From: Alisma plantago-aquatica
Lineage: Eukaryota > Streptophyta > Magnoliopsida > Alismatales > Alismataceae
DNA length: 64,000 bases
NCBI GenBank assembly: GCA_963693085.1
Contig: OY856410.1
Span: 561,895,906 to 561,959,905, forward strand
Direction: 5' to 3'
The translations under genes and the position numbers were made by a program. Within the stretch, counting starts at the first letter, position 1, and each line of letters begins with the position of its first letter. Below the pieces are notes generated by a model. That model did no database searches and had not been told where the DNA came from. It saw only the letters and a list, made by a program, of their open reading frames with translations. This document shows positions 11,047-22,527 of this stretch, piece by piece.

Positions 11047-13104
11047 TGACCGGCCTTTTTCACGCGTCCGAAAAGGAACGCGGGACAAAGGAAGGAATCA
11101 AGCTTTAAATTTATAACCCGAAACCTTCTAGGCCCCCACAACTTAATTACGGGGTCGAAGTAGATATACGGGGTCGAACACAGGGACGTGGTGACGTTTA
11201 GGATGCCACAGATTTCTGTTCTTGAGTCAGATAAGCCAAAACGATAGTCGATAAGAGAAAATTGCTAGAACTAGTCTAGCAGGTTGTCACGATTAAAATA
11301 AGGAAAAGAAAAGAAAACAAAAGCAAAACAAGACAGAGCACGAGGTTCTACTAACTAGAGAAAGAGAGTTCTTGGCTATGTAACCACAAAAGGGGCAGTC
11401 TATGCACTCGCTCTCGGGCATAGACAACCCTCGAACACCCAAGCAAGCATCCAGTACGCACAGCGGCATCTGTCTTGTGGGGTCATCCCACTCGCTCTCG
11501 CGATGCGTGACTAAAACCATCAACGATATGTCATTCACCCTCTCTCAAGGGATGACATATCAACACCTCAGTATATGCTAAGTTCCCTCTCGGGTCTTAG
11601 GATATTATGGGGTGTTAGGAACAAAATACCTTGGATCGTCCTCCTCTCAGGTTCAGATCCAAACTATCATCTCTTAGCTATTTCTACAACGGATCTCTCA
11701 ATACAGGCAGAAATAGCAGTTCAAGTGAGTGAGAGATCAACCAAACTAGCAATCATAACTTGGAAAGAGAAAATAGAACATGCAACATACTAGATCTGAT
11801 ATGAATCTACTTGCTTAAGGAAAAAGTATATAAACATGCCCAGATCGGGCTGCATAGCCAAGAAGGAGCTAACTAGCCATAGACAAGCATAGATGGCACC
11901 GAACAAAGATGGATAAACATCGTTTGTACAAGAAACAAAGGAATGCAGTAGAATGAAAGAGAAGAGGGAAGAGATATAGCCCGTAGAGGAGAGGTGGCTC
12001 TCACTCCTTGGCCTCTGTGTAGGCCGGATCTTGCCCCTGGGGTCTTCTCTTTGTCCCTCTGGACTCCTCGGTTCTCTCTCTCTCTAGACTGTATCAGGCA
12101 GCGGCCGTATCGGTCGGTGGGCGTATCAGTCGGCGGGCGTATCGGTCGGTGGCTGTATCGGTCGGCGCGACCGTATCGGGCAACAGCCGTATCGGGCAGC
12201 GGCCGTATCGGTCGGCGAGCGTATCGGTCGGCGGGCGTATCGGTCGGCGCGGCCGTATCGGGCAACAGCCGTATCGGGCAGCGGCTGTATCGGTTGGCGG
12301 GCGTATCGGTCGGCGGGCGTATCGGTCACCGCGGCCGTATCGGGCAACAGCCGTATCGGGCAGCGGCCGTATCGGTCGGCGAGCGTATCGGTCGGCGGGC
12401 ATATCGATCGGCGGGCGTATCGGTCGGCGCGGCCGTATCGGGCAACAGCCGTATCGGGCAGCGGCCGTATCGGTCGGCGGGCGTATCGTTCGGCGCGGCC
12501 GTATCGGGCAACAGTCGTATCGGGCAGTAGACTTTTGGGGAACCCAACACACTAGCTCCTTGGTCTAGGAACTAGCTCTTGTAGGGTCCTTCCTCCAGCC
12601 CTCGGCTCTCTCCTACTCCGAAGAAGCATTCTTGTAGGCTGGCAGCTGCTATTTATAGGCATTGAGTTGATGTGAGTTGTAGTTTTTATTGGTCCACGTG
12701 TCCTTCATCCGTGGCTTCAATCTTGAGGAACCAGGTCGGCCAATATGACTGTCACTCGACGACCGTATCGGGCAGCCGTATCGGCCGTCTTTGTCAGGCG
12801 GCCATCTCATCCAGACCATATCAGGCAGCTGTATCGGGCACCCGTATCGGGCAGCCATATCGGCCAGCTGCTGCGATTCTTGTCTTTTCCTGGTCTGGTA
12901 CTTGAAAGTCCCAAAATTGGCTAGTTTTGGTGCCTGCAAGTCTAAAATTGGCTAATTAGCTACATTTATTGGCTATTTTGACTATTTTATCTAATGAGAG
13001 ACAAAAATCATAAAACACGAGCAAAAGGGTGCATATTAGGACTAAAGTGATATAAAACCATAGATAAAATGCATAGAAAATATGCGCTAATTTGGGTGTT
13101 ATCA
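11047..13104 (-). repeat. Element D 5' LTR
   Basis: Right LTR, 2,058 bp, collinear with the left copy. The extra 16 bp relative to the left copy is one array monomer. It ends GGGTGTTATCA on the plus strand before the target repeat gaaac (13105-13109). Confidence 0.9.
12090..12528 (-). repeat. 16-bp/82-bp higher-order repeat (right copy)
   Basis: Same monomers as 6740-7163. The CAACAGC monomer recurs at 82-bp steps near 12172, 12254 and 12336, then at +98 (one extra monomer) and +66 (one fewer), so whole 16-bp monomers are gained and lost. Confidence 0.9.
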
Positions 13105-14285
13105 GAAACACAAGTAAAACAACACCAAAGGATAAACCATCGGTTCTAGCAAGAAGGTAACCATTGAATCTTGTACAAGGTGGAAAATAGCTCAAAACCC
13201 TAAGTATAACCCATTGTTTGAGAGGAGCCAAGAACCATCATTTGACATGTAAGAAATGTTTAAGACTCCCTCTACCTCAGGAAGGTCGTGCATAAGATTT
13301 CAGATTTGTTTATGGCTATAAACTACTCAAGGAACATTACTTAAGCTTAAACCCTAGGCAAAGATAGTTTCTTTATGATTTAGAACTTCGTTTTAGAGAA
13401 AGAACATGAGCAAGAAAGATATTAGTAAACAATAAATCTGAAGAAAGTTATATGAATTGCCTCTAGGAAGAAGATGAAGCTCTAAACAATAAGGTAGCTC
13501 GAGAAAATGAGGAAGAAGCCCTAGCTTAAACACTCCACATGGCCAAGTAGGGCCCTTCTCCAAGAAAGAGAGAAAACCCTAGGTCATGGAAGCAAGAAAG
13601 AGGTGTTCTTTAAGCTATAGAGTAAGTTCTACCATGAAACATCATGGTTCTGACCAAGGAGAAGGAACAAGGAGGTAGGACAGAAAGAGAAATGAAGAAA
13701 AGAGGGGAGAACTTTCTTTGGTCAAGAGCAAGCATAGGAAGATTCACAAGCTCAAAAGGAGGGGAGATCCAAGCTATAGCCACACATGCAAGGAGTTCAA
13801 CCAAAGGGTTCATTTGGGTGAAAGAGGGAAGGTATATAAAACTAAGATTAAGAAGGGAGAGAATCTTGAGGTGTCCTGCTAGGATTGCCATGTGTCCATG
13901 GCCTAAAATGTCATGTCCATGCAAAGAAGCAACTCAAGTTGTGGGAGTCTTCTATTCCATTGGTTGTTGGCTTCCCAGTCTATCCATCGAGTTCCATGCA
14001 TGGTAACCATAAATTTCGGGTACCCTAGGCCACAAGGGTCAAAACCATCATTTGAGAACCCTCTTAAGTCAACCACCAACCCAAGGGGCCTCAATAGGGT
14101 AAACTATCAACCCTCTCACCTCTAGAGACCACATTTGGTTTTCCTCTCACCAAGAAAACCATCAGATCCCAACCAAATGGGAGGATCATCAAGTTATTGC
14201 CCCAAAGCTAGCTCCTCCGTGAGGGGTAAACCCTAACTCAACCCTAGAAAGGTATCACCACCAAACCAATATGAAACAAGGTGCC
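13105..14285 (-). repeat. Element F 3' LTR, middle segment
   Basis: Continuation of F after D; it starts with the second gaaac. It begins with more CCATCGGTT motifs (about 13130-13250), then AT-rich DNA without a supported gene. It ends at the gtgcc (14281-14285) duplicated by insertion of A. Confidence 0.65.
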
Positions 14286-15897
14286 TGATGCGATGATTTT
14301 GAGTCGCATTTATAGACTTGTTTGATATGTGTTTTATGCATTTATTAGTCATTTTCGTGGTTAATGTTGCATAATTCATCTACTTTGGTATGTGCTACTT
14401 CTCTATGTCAAATCTCCCTTATTTCAGCATTTTGAGTATAAATTATCAAAAGAATACGTTTTGTGTAGACTTATGTGGTCTCGTGTTATAATTTTAGGAA
14501 AAAAAAGTATCTTCTACTGTCGATACCATCGACAGTGGTCGATACCATCGACCAGACCACAGGGTGCCAGCCACAAAGACCAGAAGAAAGTCGATACTAT
14601 CTACAGGGATGTCGATGGTATCGAGAGACCATCAGGTTGCTGGTGAGAAGTGAGTCGATACTATCGACTAGTGGAGCTACAACGACGGTAAAAGGACAAA
14701 ACCGATGCCTATGAATGTTGATACCATCAACCCGCATTGATGGTATCGAGATAGCAGCACTCGCGACAGAGAAAAGAAAAGAAAATCAGCCGATACAGCG
14801 CAAGGTCGATACTATCGACCCGCGTCGATAGTATCGACACTGTCAGATATGAGTTTGCTTCAGATTGATCTTAATCCGACGGCTGTGATTAATTGGCGAC
14901 CTAACTTGGGAATTATACCTAATGACGGCGCCCAAGAGGGGAGAGTCACGTCATTAGCTGCAACACACATCCCAAGAAGGTGTGGAGAGAAGAACGGAGC
15001 CCAGAAGCACGCCCCAGCCGATCCGGACGCCGAAGAAGACGATTTCCACCACCGAAAGGCAGGAGAACGCGTATTCTACGCCAAGGATCGCTTGGATCTT
15101 CTCCGTTCAGGGGTTTCACCACTCAGGTTTCACCACTCAATCATGTTTTTCTCCATGTTTCCCCTTTTCTCTATCATGTTTTGCTTTGAGATGAACATGC
15201 AGGGCTAATCCCCTTTGTCTTTAGGATCGGGAGTAGCCCGGGAATTCATTGTATGACTATTTTATCATAGTAATTCATATCTTATCTCTTAAATCCGTGG
15301 TATAACTTTGTTTTCTCAATTATATTGTTATGCTTGATCACCATAATAATAATCTAATGCCCTTAATTGCTTTGAAAGAAGAATTATTGGTTGAAAAGAG
15401 ACGGAATTTACATTAATTGACAAATCCCTTGAACAAGGTGGTGTAAGGTTAATGGTGGATACCGAGAGATCGTTGTTAATGCACCTAGTTTAGGGTATAG
15501 GTTACTACGACGGTGGAACCGACCTAGACATAGGTAGTGAATTGTACCACGACAGTGGGAAATTCTGATTTTAGGCCACTACCTGGATAGAGAGATAAAA
15601 ATTGAGTGACTACATAGAATTTTATACAATGAAAACCCGCGGTGAAACCGCAATCCTAAAGATCTCATTTTGAATTGATTAAACCAAAAATTTAATTGAT
15701 TGCTTTGTTTTGTTTTATTTTTATTTTCTTTTAATTTTAACAACAACTCTCAACTCTTTAATCGGTCTAGCTGATTGAGAGTAGTTAGTAGTAGTCTCTG
15801 ACAATTCACGTATCCCTGAGTTCGACTCAGGCCTCACAAAGGCCTATATTACATTGACGCGTACACTTGCGTTTCTACGCACGTAAAAATCGTGTCA
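14286..15897 (+). repeat. Element A 5' LTR
   Basis: 1,612 bp, TGATGCGATGATTTTGAG to CGTGTCA. A dyad array at 14519-14838 lies upstream of a weak TATA-like AATTATACCTAATG near 14911. The U5 part holds CTGAGTTCGACTCAG at 15816-15830. Differences from the 3' LTR are scattered substitutions plus an extra 21-bp dyad unit in the 3' copy and a short duplication near 15120 in this copy. Confidence 0.92.
14519..14838 (+). repeat. GTCGAT-N3-ATCGAC dyad array, A 5' LTR
   Basis: About nine copies of a 15-mer with 6-bp inverted arms GTCGAT/ATCGAC and a 3-nt centre (ACC, ACT, AGT or GGT). Two adjacent copies often have complementary centres, so they also form a larger hairpin, e.g. 14805-14819 with 14824-14838 (15-bp arms, 4-nt loop). 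The same array is in the 3' LTR, in the internal region, and in element B. Confidence 0.9.
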
Positions 15898-15903
15898 AGT
15901 TTT

Positions 15904-15920
15904 TGGCGCCGTTGCCGGAG
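15904..15920 (+). promoter_or_regulatory. Primer binding site of element A (tRNA-Asp)
   Basis: TGGCGCCGTTGCCGGAG starts six bases after the LTR end. It matches the C and B sites except near the 3' end (GGAGA against GGGGA). Confidence 0.88.
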
Positions 15921-16081
15921 ATACGGCAAATTGTCGGCACTACGAGTGCTGCAAGCGGCCACTCTAGGACACATTTTTATTTTTTTATTATCAGTTCCAA
16001 AATTTATAATCTATTTTCTAAATATTTGCATTCGTCAAGCACTGTACTGAAATTAAACTTTTCTATTTGCAGGTACTGTGC

Positions 16082-19000
16082 ATGGTGCAGACGCGTAGTA
16101 CCGACTACACACAACAAGCACCAGAGGTTCCACTGACGGGACCTGACGATGAGGAAGGCCACAATCAAGACGATTTAGAAGAAACAAATTCAGAATCCGA
16201 ACAAGAAGAGATGGCAGAGCCACATACAATATGGGAGAAGATCAAAGCTTCTTCCTCATCCCCTTCCAAGAGGCCGATCAAGAGGCAGGCGGTTAATATT
16301 CCGACATATAAGATTGATCCAGCATTAATCAACTTGGTGAAGTCGAATGCTTTCCATGGGCTCAAGAATGAAGACCCAGTCGCGCATATAAGTCAATTTG
16401 TGGAGAATTGTGATATGATAAAAATAGACAGATTTCCACAAGATGTGCTCTACTTGAAGCTCTTCCCGAGTTCTCTAGCGGGAAACGCACGAGAGTGGTT
16501 ACACAACCTGAACGATGAATATGTGGAATCTCGGGACCACATGGTGGAGGTTTTCTTTGAACGGGTTTTCCTGCCCGAGAAGACTAATGACATGATCAAG
16601 AAGATCCACAACTTCACCCAGAAAGCAGGAGAGACTTACTCTGAGACCTGGGAAAGGTTTCAGATCATGCTTAGGCGGTGCCCGCATCACGAGCTTGACA
16701 AAGAGACACATGTCAAGATCTTCTATTTTGCTCTTTTCGAGCATGGTAGAAGCAACCTCGATTCAGCCGGCTCAGGATTCTTCTTGAACAACACAGACAC
16801 CAGGTGTTGGGAAATCCTTAAGAACATGGCCAAGAAGCAATCGTGGGACGAAAGAGATGCCGTGGAGCATGTTTGAGTGGCAGGGGAATCTAAAGAAATC
16901 AAAGAGCTGAATGAGAAGATGGATCTTCTCGCGAAGAAACTGCTTGCAAAGGAGGATACTGAGTCCGAGGATGAAGCTCAAGTCAAATTCATGAGGCAGC
17001 AGTAAGGCTACAGAAATAATGACTATTCATGGAGGAAAGACAAGAAGTTCTCCTGGAAGGATCCAAACAACTTTCTGCAGGATCCAAATGCAAAACCCCA
17101 GCCAGTAGCGGAGGACAAGAGCACGGAGTTGCTCAATTAAGTGATAAAGCAAAATCAAGAATTAATGACTACTTTTGGCCAGCAAATAAAGCAACAAGGG
17201 GAGTTTATGAACCAATTTGGGCAGACATTGCAGAGCCATGGGTCTCAAATGAGGACAATAGAGACGTCCATGGAACAAATGGCAGCGGAAGTAGCCAATT
17301 TGAAGAAGCCGGCACACCAAGGTTTTCCGAGTAACACTAATGTTCCAGGAGGAAACCAGCAGGCGAAGGCCATCTTGCTAAGGAGTGGAAAGAAACTATT
17401 AAACCCCAGAGCCGATGAACCAAGCAATCCCCAAGCAGAAATTGAAGGTGAGGCCACTGAGGAGCTGCTCATACCGGTCACAGAACCAGTTGCGAACATA
17501 GCAGTGGATGCTACTGAGGATCCTATTGCAGAGGACGAGGAGCCACAGAAAAGGACACCTTATGTGCCACCGCATCAAAGGGAACAAGCTGTCCCAGTCC
17601 CATATCCGAACAGTGCTAAGGCAAGGAAAGTGGATGCCCAATTTAAAAAGTTTCTAGACAGTTTTAGAAAGCTTTCAGTCAACATCCCTTTATTGGAAGC
17701 TATTGAGCAAATCCCTTCTTATGGGAAATTTCTGAAAGACATCATCACCAAGAAGAGAAAAATCCCAGACACAGAGGTTGTTGTTCTTAAGGAGCAGGTG
17801 AGTGCCTTCATCATGGGCACATTGCCACCAAAGAGGCAAGATCTGGGCTGTTTCAACATCTCATGTTACATTGGGAAAGTTAAGTTTGGTGAAGCGCTAT
17901 GTGACTCAGGGGCGAACATTAACTTGATGCCCCTCTCTACATTCAAGAAGCTGGGATTAAAAGAGTCATGGCCGAGCAACATGACAATCCAATTGGCGGA
18001 CAATTCAGTGGTAAAGCCATACGGGATTTGTGAAGATGTGCTAGTAAAAGTGGATCGATTTGTTTTTCCAGCAGATTTTGTTGTCATGGAGATGCAAGAT
18101 GAACAAGGCAATGAGCTACTACTCGGAGGACCATTCCAAGCTACAGATGACATGATACTTGAGATGGGGAGAGTTCGTTTGACTTTAGGTATAGCCGATG
18201 ACCGATTTGAGATGGTCATGCCTTCCAGCGCCACTTCACCTAAGTCCAAGGAGCAATGCCACATGGTAAAACATTTTGACAACAATATATCACTTTGTCT
18301 AGGGAAGCCATTTTTAGATATGGCCCATGTAATGACCAAGGTGGAAAAAGGGACTTTGGCTGTGGACATCATGGAGCAGACCAAGGTGGTATCTCTTTGC
18401 AAGGCTGTTGGTTTTCCGAACGATGAGGAGGAGGACATTCCTCCCTCTACTGAAGATGAGGCTATATCAAATTCAGTTTTTGATGCATATCTGGAATTAC
18501 CACTTGAGGCCTGTTTAGTCAATATCACTCTTGATTGGATGAGAAGCAAATCACTAAAGGAGTGCGCCAAGATGCTTCAGATGTCTCCGTGCTTATATGC
18601 GAGGTACTATGAAGATTTAGGCGAACTCCCACCTCCGCTTCAATCATCCTTAATCAGCCCGTCAGATTTGGAGTTGAAGCCGCTGCCACCGCACCTCAAG
18701 TACACATTTCTAGCTGAGGAAGAAAAGTTTCCTGTGATTATATCTGCTTATCTGAGTGCTGAGGAGGAGGACCAGTTGCTGATAGTGCTGAAGAACCACC
18801 AGGGAGCATTTGGGTGGTCTGTTGCAGATATCAAGGGGATTTCCCCTACTTTGTGCCATCATAAGATTCGGCTCGAGGAGGGAGCCAAGCCCATGATTCA
18901 ACCGCAACGTTGACTAAATCAGAGCATGATGGAGGTTGTGAAGAAGGAGGTGATTAAGCTTCTTTCCGCATGTATCATCTATGCAATTTCTGACTTGACA

Positions 19001-21568
19001 TGGGTGAGTCCCACACAGGTAGTCCCTAAAAAGGGGGGAATAACTGTTACTCATAATCTCTTAAATGAACCTGTCACCACCCGCTTGGTAACCGGGTGGT
19101 GAGTTTGTATAGATTTCCGATGACTGAATGCCGCTACGCTAAAGGATCACTTTCCTCTACCGTTTATTGATCAAATTCTAGAGCGCTTAGCCGGCCGATC
19201 ACATTTTTGTTTTCTGGATGGGTATTCGGGGTACAATCAGATTTCGATTGATCCTAAGGACCAAGAGAAGTCCACCTTCACTTGTCCCTATGGAATGTTT
19301 GCGTACCGCCGCATGCCCTTTGGATTATGTAATGCATCGGCGACCTGTCAGCGTTGTATGCTCGTCATTTTTTCTGATATGGTAGAACGCTGTCTAGAGG
19401 TCTTTATGGATGATTTCTCGGTTTATGGTGCATCTTTTGATGAATGCCTTTACAATCTGGATAAGGTGTTACAACGTTGTGAGGACACACATTTGGTCCT
19501 CAACTGGGAGAAATGTCATATGATGGTGAGTGAAGGGATAGTGCTAGGATATAAAGTGTCTAGCAAAGGTTTGGAGGTAGATCCAGTAAAAATTGAAGTA
19601 ATTTCCGAATTCCCCCCACCAAATTTGGTGAAAGGGGTAAGAAGTTTCTTAGGTCACGCCGGTTTCTATCGTCGTTTCATAAAATATTTTTTTAAAATCG
19701 CCAAACCTTTATCCGAGCTTCTAGAAAAGGATGCTATTTTTGATTTTAATGAAAAATGTTTACATGCATTCAACATGCTTAAGGAAAAATTGATTTCCGC
19801 ACCGATTGTGCAAACACCGGATTGGACCAAGCCGTTTGAACTCATGTGTGATGCATCTGATTTTGCCGTTGGAGCTGTGTTGGGACAACAGGTGGACAAT
19901 AAACCCGCTGTGATTTTTTATGCCTCTAAGACTTTGAACGATGCCCAACTCAATTACACGACTATCGAGAAAGAATTGCTTGCCGTTGTTTTCGCTTTTG
20001 AAAATTTTTGGCAATATCTAGTTGGATCAAAAGTCGTAGTTTGGACTAACCACGCCGCTATTAAGTATTTGATGGAGAAAAAAGATGCCAAACCTAGATT
20101 GATTAGGTAGATCTTGCTTTTACAAGAATTTGATATCGAAATCAAAGACAAGGCGGGGATTGAAAATGTTGTAGCGGATCATTTGTCTAGGTTAGAGAGG
20201 GTAAATGAAAAAGATTTACACGTACCCATTATCGAGACATTTCCGGATGAACAACTTTTGAAAGTGAATTCTAAAGATCCGTGGTTTTCATATATTGTGA
20301 ACTATCTTGCTTGCAAAATTATCCCGGATGATTGGACGTATCAAGAGAAGAAGAGATTTTTCCATTCTCTATGATATTATTTTTGGGATGACCCTATCCT
20401 CTTGAAGCAATGCAGGGATGGTGTCCTACACAGGTGTGTACCTATGGTGGAATACGAGAGTGTTCTTCATCATTTCCACACACTACCGATGGGCGGACAC
20501 CACGCAAGCTCTCGTACGGCAGCCAAAGTACTGGAAAGTGGCCTATACTAGCCTACCTTGTTTAGGGACGCGTATGAGTTCGTGAGGCAATGCGATTCCT
20601 GCCAAAGGGCGGGTAACATTTTGAAGAGACAAGAGATGCCCCTAAATGTTTTCTAGGAGGTTGAGGTATTTGATTTATGGGGTATAGATATTATGGGACC
20701 CTTTGTGTCCTCAAATTCTAATTTGTATATCCTTTTGGCTGTTGATTATGCGTCGAAGTGGGTAGAGGCAATACCCACAAGGACTAATGATTCCACTGTA
20801 GTGTGCAGGTTCGTTAAGGAAAATATCTTCTACAGGTTTGGGGTGCCCCGAATGATCATTAGTGATGGGGGTACACACTTCTGGAATCAAAAGTTCTCGG
20901 CACTATTGCGAAAATATGGGGTCAAACATAACATTGGTACCCCATACCACCCGCAAACTGAAGGACAAGTGGAGGTCTCCAATCGAGAAATTAAGAAGAT
21001 CTTGGAGCGTACTGTGGCTTCCACGAGGAAGAATTGGAGTGCCTTACTATCGGATGCGTTGTGGGCATACAGGACGGCATACAAGACACCTATAGGCACC
21101 ACGCCTTTTAGGTTGGCGAACGGTCGGGCTTGTCACTTACCGGTGGAATTAGAGCACAAAGCACATTGGGCACTGAGAAAGCTCAACTTAAGTTATGATG
21201 AAGTGGGGAAGAAGAGATTACTTGAACTAAATGAGCTTGATGAGCTGCGAATGAATGCATATGAGAACTCTCAGATATACAAGGAGCGCACAAAGTTGAT
21301 CCATGATCGCCATATTCAGATGCGCACTTTCAAGAAAGGAGATCATGTGGTTTTATTCAATTCGAGGCTGAAGTTGCATCCTGAGAAGCTAAAATCCCGA
21401 TGGAGTGGGACATTCACAGTCGAAGAGGTCAGACCGCATGGCGCAATCATGGTGCGCAATGGCGAGACCACATTTTTGGTCAATGGACAAAGGTTGAAGT
21501 TGTATTTTGGTGAAGATTATACGAGGAAGGTGAATGAGGTCAAACTCATTGCACTTTCGGATGCATGA
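16082..21568 (+). pseudogene. gag-pol: Gag-Pol of element A, one frame with ten stop codons
   Basis: The retroelement polyprotein would supply capsid, protease, RT-RNase H and integrase. Start chosen at ATG 16082 (MVQTRSTDY), shared with B. Gag runs to about 17150. Protease is at about 17900 (CDSGANINLMPL), RT at about 18920-19790 ([10 protein letters not shown] near 19400), RNase H at about 19800-20230, and integrase at about 20380-21450 (GGHH..CDSCQ zinc site; DD-E residues in [15 protein letters not shown] and GQVEVSN). A single frame is kept over 5.5 kb with no frameshift, but it is cut by TGA 16874, TAA 17003, TAA 17138, TGA 18911, TGA 19100, TGA 19121, TAG 20108, TGA 20372, TAG 20549 and TAG 20654. 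No CCHC knuckle is visible in Gag. Non-functional as it stands. Confidence 0.92.
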
Positions 21569-21612
21569 CAAGCTTCAAGTTGTCTAGCCTAAGACGTTAA
21601 ATAAGGGCGCTT

Positions 21613-21630
21613 GTTGGGAGGCAACCCAAC
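21613..21630 (+). promoter_or_regulatory. Conserved post-pol stem-loop, element A
   Basis: GTTGGG-AGGCAA-CCCAAC: a perfect 6-bp stem with loop AGGCAA, preceded by GGGCGCTT, 45 bases after the integrase stop. B has the identical structure. C has GTCGGG-AGGCAA-CCCGAC, a compensatory pair change. Function unknown. Confidence 0.7.
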
Positions 21631-21744
21631 CATCAGTACTTTCATTTAGTTTCTTTTACATTTGTAGTTTGATTTGTTTTGACTTTGTTTTTAGTGTAAA
21701 AAAGATACCGTGATCGTTTGCTCATTGTACAGGACTGAGGCAGA

Positions 21745-22312
21745 GTCGATACCATCGACCCTTGCATCGATGGTATCGATCGTGGTACAGGTTGGCAACT
21801 GTAGAAATCGCACTGCGTCGATCGACGGCCTCGTCGATAGTATCAACACACCAACAGGTTGATCGCCAAGTCAAGGTCGATAGTATCGACATGCCAGTTG
21901 ATACCATCAAGATCTATGGAGATATTCAGAAGAAATCGTCTCAGTAAAGTCGATACTATCGACGGGCCTGTCGATGGTATCAACACATTCACACACAGAA
22001 GGCGGCGGCCAGGCCTCACGAGGGTTTGCCCTAATCAGAGAGTCGATACTATCGACTCGCGTCGATAGTATCGACGCGTCACGTCAACAATCCGCGAGGA
22101 AAGATCCACGGTGATCACAGCAACCAGGGAGTTGATTCGGGGGACGGGTCGATACCATCGACACCTGTCGATAGTATCGACACCTGTCGATAGTATCGAC
22201 ACGTCAGCGATCCGGGCCCCGCAGATCCAGCCATCGATGACCATCGATACTAGCGGCAGTACGGATTATGCTACCCGTGTCGATACCATCGACCCGCGTC
22301 GATGGTATCGAT
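21745..22312 (+). repeat. GTCGAT-N3-ATCGAC dyad array, A internal copy
   Basis: About fourteen copies of the LTR 15-mer, often as inverted pairs with 4-nt loops (e.g. around 22042-22075 and 22280-22312). It ends 25 bp before the TATA box at 22338. B keeps the homologous array at 43397-43732. Confidence 0.9.
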
Positions 22313-22337
22313 GGGCATACAGCAGCGCCGACCACGG

Positions 22338-22347
22338 CTATATATGA
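22338..22347 (+). promoter_or_regulatory. Candidate internal promoter (TATA box) for ORF2 of A
   Basis: CTATATATGA is followed by about 180 bp of increasingly pyrimidine-rich leader (TCTTTCTCCGATCTTC; CTCTCTCTATTCCTCTTTC) to the ATG at 22528. The nearest repeats upstream are the same dyads as in the LTR U3. Inference: a second transcription unit for the third gene. B lacks this box because its deletion begins just after the array. Confidence 0.55.
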
Positions 22348-22527
22348 GTAGGATTGTCGTCATATGACATTACAACTCTAGAGCAATCCTCCTCCACCTG
22401 TTCCGAGTGTATTCCAGAGTGATCCAAGCTCGACGGCGAGCAACACTGAGCACATTCTTCATTAAGCGGAGATTTCTTTCTCCGATCTTCACCGAGCTCT
22501 CTCTCTATTCCTCTTTCTGTCGCGATC

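Larger units (their letters stand above)
5697..13104 (-). mobile_element. Element D: non-autonomous LTR retrotransposon with Athila-like ends
   Basis: A complete 7,408-bp element. The target duplication gaaac occurs at 5692-5696 and 13105-13109. The LTRs (2,042 and 2,058 bp) begin TGATAACACCC and end GGCCGGTCA on the minus strand. A tRNA-Asp-type PBS lies beside the right LTR and a PPT beside the left LTR. The internal 3.3 kb has no Gag, protease, RT or integrase, only one broken frame for an acidic protein. PBS type and the CTTGAGGACAAGCAA..TTAAGCTTGGGG 3' module match the Athila elements here, so an Athila relative could have supplied its proteins (inference). It is inserted in F's LTR. Confidence 0.9.
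21569..22527 (+). other. Element A pol-ORF2 intergenic control region
   Basis: Non-coding 959 bp holding, in order, a conserved hairpin (21613-21630), an about 14-copy dyad array (21745-22312), a TATA box (22338-22347) and a pyrimidine-rich stretch leading to the third gene. The layout resembles a promoter with 5' UTR rather than a simple spacer. Confidence 0.7.

Noticed and set aside
13644..14006. Plus-strand 120-codon frame MVLTKEKEQGGRTERE
   Set aside because: Within the F LTR middle segment; opposite strand is equally open, no motif, and low-complexity purine-rich sequence explains it.
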